Positions 26,067-35,184 are shown, counted from the stretch's first letter. The stretch is 64,000 bases of DNA from Streptosporangium becharense (GCF_014204985.1 NZ_JACHMP010000001.1:6882001-6946000); one strand, 5' to 3'. Made by a program: numbers and translations. The notes: a model not told the origin generated them from the letters alone.

Positions 26067-26354
26067 GACGAGCCGTTCGCCGGGCTCGACCTGCCCGCCC
26101 GGGAGGATCTGATCAGCGCGGTGGAGGGTCTCGCGGAGAGCCGCCCGGCGCTGACCAAGATCACCGTGACCCACCACCTGGAGGAGGTCCCGGCCATCAC
26201 GACCCACGCTCTGCTGATGCGCGACGCGCGGATCCAGGCGGGCGGCCCGGTGGCGGAGATCCTCACCGCGGAGAACCTGTCGGAGTGCTTCGGGCGCCCG
26301 CTGCGCGTCGACCACCTCGACGGCCGCTGGTCCGCGCGGGCGCTGCGGGTCTGA
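26067..26354 (+). pseudogene. 3' fragment of the disrupted ABC transporter ATPase gene
   Basis: The frame resumes exactly at Walker B (DEPFAGLDLPAREDLISAVE) and continues through the H-loop (ITVTHHLEEVPAITTHALLM) to a normal C-terminus and TGA at 26352-26354. In-frame sequence directly before gac at 26067 is a stop (tga) and unrelated. With the 5' fragment at 23212-23352 it accounts for both ends of one ATPase of roughly 250 residues whose middle is absent. Confidence 0.88.
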
Positions 26355-26441
26355 CGCCTCGACGGCCGCTGGTCCGCGCGGGCGCTGCGGGTCTGACGCC
26401 TCGACGGCCGCTGGTCCGCGCGGGCGCTGTGGGCCTGACGC
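26316..26441. repeat. Three tandem 42-bp copies of the ATPase gene's 3' end
   Basis: Units begin at 26316, 26358 and 26400. The first contains the last codons (LDGRWSARALRV) and stop of the ATPase remnant, the second is identical, and the third differs at two visible bases. The duplication of a gene terminus next to the disruption suggests local slippage or repair. A shorter 28-bp near-repeat (ggtcctttccgtgcccgcgc core) follows at about 26513 and 26573. Confidence 0.85.
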
Positions 26442-26597
26442 CTCCGCGATGTCCGGCGGGGGCCGCCGAGCGCACCGGCCCGCGGGGAGAGCGTCCTCGT
26501 GGGCCGGGGCCGGTCCTTTCCGTGCCCGCGCCGGTGTCGATCCAGGTGGCTGGCCCGGTTGGACAGGTTCGCGGTCCTTTCCGTGCCCGCGCCGGGG

Positions 26598-26885
26598 TCA
26601 GTCCTTCTTGCGCTGGCGGATGAGCCCCATGAACCCGGGGCTGGGCTTGAACTTGGCGGTCCAGGTCTCGGCGATCTCCAGCGGCTCTCCGGTCTGCGGG
26701 TTCCGTCCGGTCCGGGCCGGCTTGTGCACGATCTCGAAGGAGCCGAAGCCGGGGATCGCGACCTTCTCCTCGGCCGCCACGGCCGTCTGGATGGTTCCCA
26801 GGATCGCGTCGAGAGCCGCGGCGGTCTGCCGCCGGGTGAGTCCAGCCTCGGCGGCGGCCTTCTCGACCAGCTCGCGCTTGTTCAT
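26598..26885 (-). CDS. HU-family nucleoid protein
   Basis: DNA-binding protein of 95 residues. It has the HU N-terminus MNKRELVEKAAAEAGLTRRQ, the core VAIPGFGSFEIVHKPARTGRN and the DNA-arm NPQTGEPLEIAET, and it ends with a short basic tail (IRQRKKD). It lacks the long Lys/Ala-rich C-terminal extension of mycobacterial HupB and Streptomyces HupS, so it is the short HupA-type form. The ATG at 26885 has GGAGG 8 bp upstream. It is monocistronic. A 20-bp perfect G/C palindrome lies in its leader at 26907-26926. Confidence 0.95.
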   Translation of the reverse strand: MNKRELVEKAAAEAGLTRRQTAAALDAILGTIQTAVAAEEKVAIPGFGSFEIVHKPARTGRNPQTGEPLEIAETWTAKFKPSPGFMGLIRQRKKD

Positions 26886-27060
26886 CGAATTCCTCCAGGA
26901 TGGAGACCCCGGGCCCGGGCCCGGGGAGAAGACGCGTAACGGCGACGCACCGTCCCTGGTACGGTACCGACTGCCTGACGGGGAGGATCAACGGCGTCGC
27001 GACCGGGGGAGGACCGTGCGGTGGCCCGCTCCGCCGGCCGTCTGTCCGGGCGCGCGGGTC

Positions 27061-28365
27061 TCATGATCTCTTCGCGGGGGCGGTGAGCCGGGTGAGCCAC
27101 CGCCGGGTGTCGCAGGCGGCGGGGTGATCGGCGCCCTGCGCGTGGATCTGTGTCCGGAGGATCCGGTGAAGGCGTCGCCGCAGGCGGTGGCGTGCGACAG
27201 GGCCGGGCTCGGGGTGGGCCGTGAGGCGGGCCAGCGCGAGGTATTTCGCCGTCTCCAGGGTGTCGGGATGTCGGCGTCCCTGCAGCCGCCGCCGTTCGGT
27301 GAGCACCGGACGCAGAATTTCCAGGGCCTGTGCCCCGTCTCCGTCCAGGACGAGCATCTTGCCCAGGCTGTGCCTGGTGTCCAGGGTGTCGCCGTGGCTG
27401 AAGCCCAGCTCGCTCGACCGGTCCGCGATGACCTCGCGATATCCCTCCGCCGCTCGGTGCCTCCTGCCCAGTTCGCTCTGCACCCAGTGGCGTTTGCACT
27501 GGATGTGCCTGAGCAGGGACAGGTCGGGGTCGGGCAGGCGTGCGATGCGGGCTTCGAGGGCCCGCAGTCCCGCTTCGGCCTCCTCGTGCCGTCCCGCCTG
27601 CGCCGCGGCCCAGCACAGGAGTTGCAGGGTGGGGAAGGTGCGCGGGTCGTCGCGGCCGAAGAGGGCGGTCTCGTCCCGGTGCAGCTCACGCAGCAGCCCC
27701 TCGGCCTGCGGATGGCCGAGCTGGAGCCGCGCGTGGGCGTGTGAACGGCGTACGCCCAGCATGGCCGGATGATCGGAGGCCAGCCGCCCGGCCACCGGGT
27801 GTCGCCCGCCGGCGAGGGGGGCGGCGAGGGTCACGGCCAGTCGCTCGGCCCGGTCGTTGACGAGGGCCTCGCAGGCGATCGCGACGGCGGAGGCGAGGCG
27901 CGCCAGGGTGTCGTCGTCGAAGTCGTCCGCCGGAAGACGGCACAGCTCGCCCAGTCGCGCGGTCAGCGCGTCGAACTGTCTGCGGCGGCGCCGGGACAGC
28001 TGGCGGATGTCCTCGAACCCCCGCATGCCGACAGGATCGCAGGCGTACAGCTCCTGCGCGGTCCGTACGCCGCCCCGCCGCAGGAGCATGGACAACGCCC
28101 ACCTGTTGGCGGCGACCAGCCGGGTGATCGGCCCCGCTCCGGTCTCCCCGCTGAGCTGGAACTCCAGGTCCGGCAGCCACTGCTTCTCGTAGACCTCAGC
28201 GTGCAACTCCTCCGGCAGCCGGCGGGCGGCGAGCCGCAGGATCGCGAAGGGCAGCCTTTCCAGGCGCGCCCGGATCTCCTCGCTGACCAGGTCCTGCAGG
28301 GCGGCGAGGACGAGCAGGCCGAGGAAGGCGACGACGACGCCGCCCGTCATCAGCACCTGGCTCAT
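27061..28365 (-). CDS. Membrane-anchored TPR-like protein
   Basis: Protein of 434 residues. One N-terminal hydrophobic helix (residues about 6-25, GGVVVAFLGLLVLAALQ) is followed by a conserved segment (EELHAEVYEKQWLPDLEFQL). Alpha-helical repeats typical of actinobacterial tetratricopeptide proteins follow, with GHPQAEGLLRELHRDETALF, GRHEEAEAGLRALEARIARL and HGDTLDTRHSLGKMLVLDGD. The start overlaps the upstream PadR stop by four bases (ATGA), so the pair is coupled. PadR-TPR pairs of this type are frequent in streptomycetes and relatives. The role is unknown, presumably a membrane-associated scaffold under PadR control. Confidence 0.75.
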   Translation of the reverse strand: MSQVLMTGGVVVAFLGLLVLAALQDLVSEEIRARLERLPFAILRLAARRLPEELHAEVYEKQWLPDLEFQLSGETGAGPITRLVAANRWALSMLLRRGGVRTAQELYACDPVGMRGFEDIRQLSRRRRRQFDALTARLGELCRLPADDFDDDTLARLASAVAIACEALVNDRAERLAVTLAAPLAGGRHPVAGRLASDHPAMLGVRRSHAHARLQLGHPQAEGLLRELHRDETALFGRDDPRTFPTLQLLCWAAAQAGRHEEAEAGLRALEARIARLPDPDLSLLRHIQCKRHWVQSELGRRHRAAEGYREVIADRSSELGFSHGDTLDTRHSLGKMLVLDGDGAQALEILRPVLTERRRLQGRRHPDTLETAKYLALARLTAHPEPGPVARHRLRRRLHRILRTQIHAQGADHPAACDTRRWLTRLTAPAKRS

Positions 28366-28694
28366 CGCAGCCCCTTCTCGGGACGCAGGGTACGCAGCCC
28401 GGGCGGCGGTCGCAGCCGCTCACTGAGCTTTGCGAGCTCCAGCCGGGCGACGCGCACACCCTCGGTGGTCAGCCGGTATCCGCGACGGGCCGGGCGGCCC
28501 GCCACCGCCGGGTCGATGTCCTCCTCCGTCACGGTCAGCCACCCGGCGCCCTGCAACCGGGCCAGCAGCGGATAGATCTTCCCGCTGGGGAAGCCGGTCT
28601 CCTTCATGAGGTCGTAGCCGTAGCGGTCCCTGCCGGGGTCGTCGAGGAAGGCCCCGAGGATCGTCGCCACCGCGAGGGTGATCTGTGGAGGCAT
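28362..28694 (-). CDS. PadR-family transcriptional regulator
   Basis: Regulator of 110 residues with the winged helix typical of PadR: ITLAVATILGAFLDDPGRDR, YGYDLMKETGFPSGKIYPLL, then EGVRVARLELAKL. I chose the ATG at 28694 (MPPQITLAVATIL) with TGGAGG-like sequence near it. A longer in-frame start at 28763 would read through the palindromic element that lies just upstream of the shorter start. It is co-transcribed with the downstream TPR gene and probably autoregulated. Confidence 0.9.
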   Translation of the reverse strand: MPPQITLAVATILGAFLDDPGRDRYGYDLMKETGFPSGKIYPLLARLQGAGWLTVTEEDIDPAVAGRPARRGYRLTTEGVRVARLELAKLSERLRPPPGLRTLRPEKGLR

Positions 28695-28696
28695 GA

Positions 28697-28709
28697 GTAA
28701 AACTTTTAC
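28697..28709. promoter_or_regulatory. Probable PadR operator
   Basis: A perfect 13-bp palindrome, GTAAAACTTTTAC, lies 3 bp upstream of the padR start codon in otherwise G+C-rich sequence. PadR proteins commonly bind A/T-rich dyads of the ATGT-N8-ACAT kind in their own promoters, and this one with its flanks (ATGT on the minus strand) is close to that pattern. Autorepression is inferred. Confidence 0.55.
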
Positions 28710-28775
28710 ATAGGGAGGAGACGGGTGCAAGGGCTCGTCCGCCCCGGATTCCCCGATGCTCACCGCCCGCCCAGG

Positions 28776-28865
28776 GTCTCGGGTGGGGGTCTCGGGTGGG
28801 GGTCTCGGGTGGGGGTCTCGGGTGGGGGTCTCGGGTGGGGGTCTCGGGTGGGGGTCTCGGGTGGG
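28776..28865. repeat. 13-bp G-rich tandem repeat, seven copies
   Basis: The unit GTCTCGGGTGGGG recurs seven times head to tail, the last copy partial, with no variation among complete units. The plus strand therefore carries regularly spaced runs of three and four to five G, a good setting for G-quadruplex formation. It lies between the padR promoter and a very small ORF. Open frames through it are artefacts of the repeat. Confidence 0.9.
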
Positions 28866-28897
28866 CGCCCGCGGTCTTCGACCGGCGGGCGCCCCCC

Positions 28898-29005
28898 TCA
28901 GCGGTCGGGCTGGGCGGCCAGCCGTTCCGCCTCGGTGTGAAGGGCCTCGACGAGGATGAGCTCCAGGAGGAGATCGTCGTCGATGAGGCCGAACAGAACT
29001 TCCAT
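28898..29005 (-). CDS. Possible 35-residue acidic/hydrophobic small protein
   Basis: A short ORF from an ATG at 29005 with GGGAGG at 5 bp encodes MEVLFGLIDDDLLLELILVE plus 15 residues ending AAQPDR. It has an amphipathic, helix-like, Leu-rich character and no recognisable family. The good ribosome site and isolated position support it; length alone cannot. It lies just before the 13-bp repeat array and could be co-transcribed with the next small gene upstream at 29251-29424. Confidence 0.35.
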   Translation of the reverse strand: MEVLFGLIDDDLLLELILVEALHTEAERLAAQPDR

Positions 29006-29250
29006 CGGGCCTCCCGAGTACTCGGACGCCCCACCCGCCGCACGCGTTGACACGGGGTCGCGAACAAGCTGGATCCGTGATCGAACCTTGATCGTCTCTG
29101 GAGAGGGTGGGGTGCCGCCCCGGGCTGTTCCGCGGAGCGGGGGGCCGCCCGGGTCCTCCGTTCCTCCGCCGGCTCTCGACCCGGTTCTTCCGCCGGCTCT
29201 CGGCTTGGCTCTTCCGCCGGCCCTCGGCCCGGCCCGGTGCGCGGGCGCCG

Positions 29251-29424
29251 TCAGGCCGGGACCAGTTCGGCCAGGTCGACGTGTTCGCCCACCTCGCGCA
29301 CGTCCGTGCAGTAGGCGACCAGGAAGCGCAGGCCGCCGACGCGGCGGGTGATCCGCAGGCACAGCAGGTCGGCCATCACGACCGCCTCGACCTCGATGCC
29401 CTCAGGGCCTCTCCAGATACCCAT
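29251..29424 (-). CDS. 57-residue conserved-looking small protein
   Basis: An ORF of 58 codons from the ATG at 29424 encodes MGIWRGPEGIEVEAVVMADL, then LCLRITRRVGGLRFLVAYCT and DVREVGEHVDLAELVPA. It begins MGIWR, has an alternating hydrophobic beta-strand pattern and ends in an acidic helix. I recall similar 60-residue hypothetical proteins in streptomycetes, but this rests on memory, not a search. Codon third positions are G/C-biased as in real genes. Function unknown. Confidence 0.55.
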   Translation of the reverse strand: MGIWRGPEGIEVEAVVMADLLCLRITRRVGGLRFLVAYCTDVREVGEHVDLAELVPA

Positions 29425-29602
29425 GAGCAGAGGCTACGAAGAGCCGGGTAAGAGCGGGGTAACTAAACGGGCATATCGTGATGCATGGTGAGTGTCCCCT
29501 GCTTTACCCCAGGTTTCCGGCTTTCCACCAGGCCCAGGATGATTAACCACGTCGCCACGGGTAACAGGACGCAGGGATTCCAGTCACCAGGGAGAAACGA
29601 AC

Positions 29603-29911
29603 ATGGCATTGCCCAAGCTCACCCCCGAACAGCGTCAGGCCGCTCTGGCGAAGGCCGCCGAGATCCGTACGGCCCGCGCCAAGCTCCTCTCCGAGGTCAA
29701 GGCCGGTGCGCTCAGCCTGGAGCAACTGCTCGACCGTGACGACGACGTCGCCAAGCGCATCAAGGTGTCGCAGGCCCTGCGGGCCCTGCCCGGGATCGGC
29801 ACCGTCAAGGCCGCCCAGCTGATGGCGCAGGCGGACGTGGACGAGGCGCGCCGTCTGGGCGGGCTCGGCGCGCAGCAGCGTCGCAAGCTCATCGAGGCCG
29901 TCGGCAGCTGA
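29603..29911 (+). CDS. Actinobacterial integration host factor (mIHF-like)
   Basis: Small basic DNA-binding protein of 102 residues. The N-terminal helix MALPKLTPEQRQAALAKAAE and the helix-two-turn-helix core RALPGIGTVKAAQLMAQADV (an HhH-like DNA contact) match mIHF, followed by EARRLGGLGAQQRRKLIEAV. mIHF/sIHF organises the nucleoid and supports replication and differentiation. In most actinomycetes the gene sits beside gmk; here it stands alone ahead of a hairpin terminator and convergent with aceA. Together with an internal sequence unlike the sIHF I know (LLSEVKAGALSLEQLLDRDD), this suggests a paralogue. Confidence 0.88.
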   Translation: MALPKLTPEQRQAALAKAAEIRTARAKLLSEVKAGALSLEQLLDRDDDVAKRIKVSQALRALPGIGTVKAAQLMAQADVDEARRLGGLGAQQRRKLIEAVGS

Positions 29912-29930
29912 GGCCCGGCGGACGGGCGAG

Positions 29931-29971
29931 GCCCCGCCTCATGGATCCGGGGGAGATCCACGTGGCGGGGC
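29931..29971 (+). terminator. Hairpin terminator after mIHF
   Basis: Outer arms GCCCCGCC/GGCGGGGC enclose an inner TGGATC/GATCCA stem. The structure starts 19 bp after the mIHF stop and also faces the end of the convergent aceA gene. There is no T-run, as is usual in actinomycetes. Confidence 0.75.
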
Positions 29972-30056
29972 CTCTGGCGACGACCTGGCCGTCGAGCCCG
30001 TCCGGAGAAGCCGTCCCATGCCCTGGACGCCCTCCGGGCGAGCCCGGTCCGGAGAG

Positions 30057-31349
<1,293 letters not shown>

Positions 31350-31553
31350 TGTTCACTCCTTTTCGTCCCCTGGGTGCCTTGCTCCGAGTGTCCGCTCCGA
31401 CGAAAGCGGCAAACAAGACCAATTTTCACGAAAGAATCAAGTTTTTTCTCTATCGGCGAATACTGTCCGGTATTCAACTGAGAAGAACTTCTGAGTTTTC
31501 GCTATGGACTAGACCAATCCGGAGGCGGTCCCTGGCGGAGGGGAGCGGACGGT

Positions 31554-31573
31554 GAAATTTCAGCAGAAATTTC
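31554..31573. promoter_or_regulatory. Duplicated GAAATTTC site in the aceA/ramB promoter region
   Basis: Two copies of the self-complementary octamer GAAATTTC, four bases apart, end 15 bp before the ramB-like ATG and about 205 bp upstream of aceA. They stand out in A+T content from the surroundings. The sequence differs from the TTTGCAAA-type RamB box known in corynebacteria, so it may be the operator of this homologue or of another regulator. Confidence 0.45.
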
Positions 31574-31588
31574 GTCTAGCATCGTGGT

Positions 31589-33058
31589 ATGGCATCGTTG
31601 GTCGGTGAAGAACCGCTGTCCTTGACGCAGGAGCTCGACCTCATCGCGTTCGGCCAGCGACTGAGGCATCTGCGCAAGCAACGCGGTCTGACGCTCTCCG
31701 ACCTGGGTGAGCGGGTCGGCCGGGCGCCCAGCCAGCTCTCCCTGCTGGAGAACGGCAAGCGCGAGCCGAAACTGTCGCTGCTGAAGTCGCTGGCCGCCGC
31801 GCTCAACGTGCCGGTCGAGGAACTGCTGCGCCGCCAGGCCCCCAGCCGGCGGGCCCAGCTGGAGATGGCCCTGGAGGAGGCGCAGCGCGATCCGCTGTAC
31901 GCCGGGCTCGGCCTGGCCAGGCTGAAGGTCTCCGCGCGCGTCCCCAACGACGTGCTGGAGCACATCCTGGGTCTCTACGGCGAGCTGCGCGCGCGCCAGG
32001 CCAAGGGGACCGCCACCCCCGAGGAGGCACGCGTCGCCAACGCCGAACTCCGCCGCAAGCAACGCGAGCAGGGCAACTACTTCGCCGAGATCGAACAGGC
32101 CGCGGCCAAGGCGCTCGCCGCGGTCGGCTACCGCGCCGGCGCGCTGTCGCAGAGCACCGTCCAGGCGCTGGTCAGCCACTTCGGCTACACCGTGCAGACG
32201 GTCCCGGACCTGCCGCGCACCGTCCGCTCCATCACCGACCTACGCAACCGGCGTATCTACGTCAAGCACGAGCAGGTCGGCATGCACACCCCGCGCACGA
32301 TCCTGCTGCAGACGCTCGGCCACCTCGCCCTCGGTCACCACAAGCCCCGTGACTTCGCCGACTTCCTGCGCCAGCGCACCGAGGCCAACTACTTCGCCGC
32401 CGCCATCCTCGTGCCCGAGACCACCGCGGTGCCGTACCTGCGCGAGGCCAAACAGGACCGGGCGCTCAGCGTGGAGGACCTGCGCGACGTGTTCGCCGTC
32501 TCCTACGAGATGGCCGCGCACCGCTTCACCAACCTGGCGACCCACTTCCTTGACCTGACCTGCCACTTCGTCCGCAACGACGCCGGCGGCATCATCTACA
32601 AGGCGTACGAGAACGACGGCATCGTCTTCCCCGCCGACGAGCAGGGGGCGATCGAGGGACAGCGCATGTGCCTGCAGTGGTCCGGGCGTCAGGTCTTCCT
32701 GTCGCCCGACCGGTTCTCCGTCTACTACCAGTACTCCGACTCGCCCACCGACACCTACTTCTGCGTCGCCCACGTCGACCCGTCGCGGGAACGCGACTTC
32801 GCCATCACGCTCGGCGTCCCGTACCGGGAGTCGCGCTGGTTCCGGGGACGCGAGACGACGAACCGCACCAGATCGGCCTGCCCGACCGGTGACTGCTGTC
32901 GCCGCCCACCCGTCGAGCTGGCCCAGCGCTGGGAGGGCTACGCCTGGCCGTCGGCCTGGGGAAACTCGCACGTCGTCGCCGCGCTGCCGCCCGGGTCCTT
33001 CCCCGGGGTGGACGAGGCCGACGTCTACTCGTTCCTGGAACGCCACTCCGGGAGCTGA
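31589..33058 (+). CDS. ramB: RamB/ScfR-type XRE regulator of acetate and short-chain acyl metabolism
   Basis: Regulator of 489 residues. The N-terminal XRE helix-turn-helix (about 20-75) includes RKQRGLTLSDLGERVGRAPS. A central region has the IrrE-peptidase fold (about 220-330) with TLGHLALGHHKPRDFADFLR; its HExxH-like site has no Glu, so it is not a protease. The C-terminal short-chain fatty-acyl regulator domain carries a Cys cluster (ACPTGDCCRRPP). This architecture is that of RamB. RamB controls aceA in corynebacteria and mycobacteria, and the divergent aceA here fits. The symbol rests on architecture plus context. Confidence 0.85.
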   Translation: MASLVGEEPLSLTQELDLIAFGQRLRHLRKQRGLTLSDLGERVGRAPSQLSLLENGKREPKLSLLKSLAAALNVPVEELLRRQAPSRRAQLEMALEEAQRDPLYAGLGLARLKVSARVPNDVLEHILGLYGELRARQAKGTATPEEARVANAELRRKQREQGNYFAEIEQAAAKALAAVGYRAGALSQSTVQALVSHFGYTVQTVPDLPRTVRSITDLRNRRIYVKHEQVGMHTPRTILLQTLGHLALGHHKPRDFADFLRQRTEANYFAAAILVPETTAVPYLREAKQDRALSVEDLRDVFAVSYEMAAHRFTNLATHFLDLTCHFVRNDAGGIIYKAYENDGIVFPADEQGAIEGQRMCLQWSGRQVFLSPDRFSVYYQYSDSPTDTYFCVAHVDPSRERDFAITLGVPYRESRWFRGRETTNRTRSACPTGDCCRRPPVELAQRWEGYAWPSAWGNSHVVAALPPGSFPGVDEADVYSFLERHSGS

Positions 33059-33210
33059 CCCGCCCGCCTCACCGGACCCCCTACTGCGCCGGACCCCGCC
33101 GCCGGACCCGCCCGCCTCACCGGCCCGGTGAACCGGCGGGCCCGCCCGCCTCACCGGGCCGGCGGACCCGCCGGGCCCGCAGTGGCACGGCCGGGTCCGG
33201 CGGCGGGAGG

Positions 33211-35184
33211 TCACACCGGCGGCACCGCCCGGCGCAGCGTCAGCCACGGATGGCCGTAGAAGCGGTACGCCTCCGCGGCGCCGTGCCCCTGCCCGCGCAT
33301 CGAGCGCAGCACCTCGGCCGGGGGCTCACCGGCGAAGCAGCGCCGGTAGAACTCCTGCGCCAGGCCGCCGCCGTTCGGCCAGAGCGGGGCCACGACCCCG
33401 CAGGCACCCGCCAGCAGGAACGCGTGCGCGTCGCCCGGCTCCTCCAGGAAGACGAACGGGGCCCCCTTCAGGTCGTGCCCGAGCGCCTCGGCCGCCGACG
33501 CGCCGGCGGTGAAGTGGATCACGTCCGGCGCGTCGGCCAGCATGTCCAGCACGTCGCCGAGCGCGGGGGAGACCTGCGTCGCACCGTACTCGCCCACCAG
33601 CGGGTGCGGCTGCGACTCGCCGTACACCACCGCCATGCCGTCGGCCCGTGCCCAGGCGGGCGGCGGCAGCTCGGGACGCCTGCCGCCGACGGGCCAGCGG
33701 CCGGTCACCGTCTGGCAGTTCAGGTAGCGGGGCAGCGCCGGGTCGTAGGAGTGCTCCAGCACGGCCAGTTCCCAGGGGACGTGCGGTTCCTGGGAGAGGA
33801 ACAGCACGCTCGGCCGGCGCGGGGCGACCCGGCCGGCCACCGCGTCCAGCAGCTCCCAGAACCCCGGCGGGATCCGCATGGCGACCCGCCGTCCGAGCTC
33901 CTCGGAGAGCTCGCCCGCGGCGGTCAGCCGCCGCCCGAACTCCGAGGCCCGCTCGCCCAGGTCGCAACTCTCCGGCCGGTCGGGGGTGACGAAGTGCGGC
34001 GACTGGTACGTCCACCACAACCGGCCCGGACGGTCACCGTGGACGATGACCGCCGTGACGTCCGGCGGTTCGCTCAGGGCGGCCGGGTTGATCCGGGTGC
34101 CGGAGACCGGTTCCGGGACCTCCTCCCCGCTCAGCTTGCCGGGCGAGCCGAGCACCGTGATCGCGCGCACCCCGTACCCGGCCACCTGGCCGCGTACGGT
34201 GTAGACCGCCTCGATCTGCCGGGCCGTCTCGGTCTCCTCGTGCGGCAGGGCGACCAGGCTGACCGCGGCCCGCGGGTACGGGTTCGCCTGGTCGGCCAGC
34301 AGGCGGACCCGCCAGCCCGCCGGCGCGTCGAAGCCCTCGGCCACGAGCTGGATGTCCAGCTCGACCGGCCCGCGCGGGACCGCCTCCTCCAGGCCCTCCC
34401 CGGGGCCGACGCCGACGACCATGTCGACCCCCCAGCCGCCGACCACCTCGCCGGGCGCCTCGATCAGCGGGGCCGCCTCCCACTCCGGCCCGTCGGCGGG
34501 CAAACGCACGGCGGGGAAGGTCCCGGTGGGGGCGTCGGCGCTCTCCTTGCGGCGCTTGCGGAAGGCCCCGGTGAGCCGGTCCAGCATGGAGGGGCCGCGT
34601 TCGGCGCCCGGCGCGCGGGACATGGCGGTGGCCGCCTCGTCCGGCGGCGGCCCGTACGCGCCGGGGGCCTGGGGCGGCGGGAGGTGGCCGGGCCCGGACG
34701 GCGGCGCGGTGGCTCCGGCGGCGGGCCACTCGGAGAGCGCGGACCCCGGGTGGGCCTGGGGGCCGGTTCCCGGCACGCCTCCCGGCACAGCCTCGGCGCC
34801 GGCCTCCGTACCGGTTTCCGGGGCGGGCCACTCTCCCGGGACGGGCCATTCGGGAGCCGTGCCGCCGGGAGCGGACTCCCGGGCGAATCCGTGGTCCCGG
34901 GACGCCGGAGCCTTGGCGTTGCGCGGCTCGGCGAGCATGGGGATCACCTGCTCGGCGGTCAGCCCGTGCTCCAGGCTGAGCAGGGTGGCGAGCCGGTCCC
35001 ACGCGGGGCCGTACTCGGCGATGAGCATGACGAGCGAGTCGGCCAGCTGCGCGGCCGGCCGGTCGCCCGCCTCGGCCAGCAGCGGGTCGAGGCGACCGCG
35101 GAGCTCTCCCGCGGAACGGCCCATCAGGTCGTCCAGTTCGTCACGGACCGTGCGTGCCGCCCGCACCACGGCTACCGGGTTCAT
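33211..35184 (-). CDS. CHAT-fold protein lacking the catalytic His-Cys pair
   Basis: Large cytosolic protein of 657 residues. A helical N-terminal module (about 1-75, MNPVAVVRAARTVRDELDDL) resembles recruitment domains. A long Pro/Ala/Gly-rich linker (about 95-230) is followed by a beta-rich segment and a C-terminal CHAT-like caspase-fold domain: PSVLFLSQEPHVPWELAVLE, APDVIHFTAGASAAEAL and HAFLLAGACGVVAPLWPNGG. In active CHAT proteases the second segment ends HG and a Cys lies in an SACESG-like motif. Here these read TAGA and FLEEPGD, so both catalytic residues are gone. The ATG at 35184 has GAGGGG 8 bp upstream. It is probably a pseudo-protease scaffold. Divergent from gpgS. Confidence 0.75.
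   Translation of the reverse strand: MNPVAVVRAARTVRDELDDLMGRSAGELRGRLDPLLAEAGDRPAAQLADSLVMLIAEYGPAWDRLATLLSLEHGLTAEQVIPMLAEPRNAKAPASRDHGFARESAPGGTAPEWPVPGEWPAPETGTEAGAEAVPGGVPGTGPQAHPGSALSEWPAAGATAPPSGPGHLPPPQAPGAYGPPPDEAATAMSRAPGAERGPSMLDRLTGAFRKRRKESADAPTGTFPAVRLPADGPEWEAAPLIEAPGEVVGGWGVDMVVGVGPGEGLEEAVPRGPVELDIQLVAEGFDAPAGWRVRLLADQANPYPRAAVSLVALPHEETETARQIEAVYTVRGQVAGYGVRAITVLGSPGKLSGEEVPEPVSGTRINPAALSEPPDVTAVIVHGDRPGRLWWTYQSPHFVTPDRPESCDLGERASEFGRRLTAAGELSEELGRRVAMRIPPGFWELLDAVAGRVAPRRPSVLFLSQEPHVPWELAVLEHSYDPALPRYLNCQTVTGRWPVGGRRPELPPPAWARADGMAVVYGESQPHPLVGEYGATQVSPALGDVLDMLADAPDVIHFTAGASAAEALGHDLKGAPFVFLEEPGDAHAFLLAGACGVVAPLWPNGGGLAQEFYRRCFAGEPPAEVLRSMRGQGHGAAEAYRFYGHPWLTLRRAVPPV

Noticed and set aside
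28776-28865. Short direct repeats as a possible CRISPR array
   Set aside because: Units are 13 bp with no spacers and no cas genes are nearby; it is a simple tandem repeat.
28725-28959. Plus-strand frames rich in GVSGGGLGWGSR units
   Set aside because: They are translations of the 13-bp G-rich repeat in different frames, with no start-site support.
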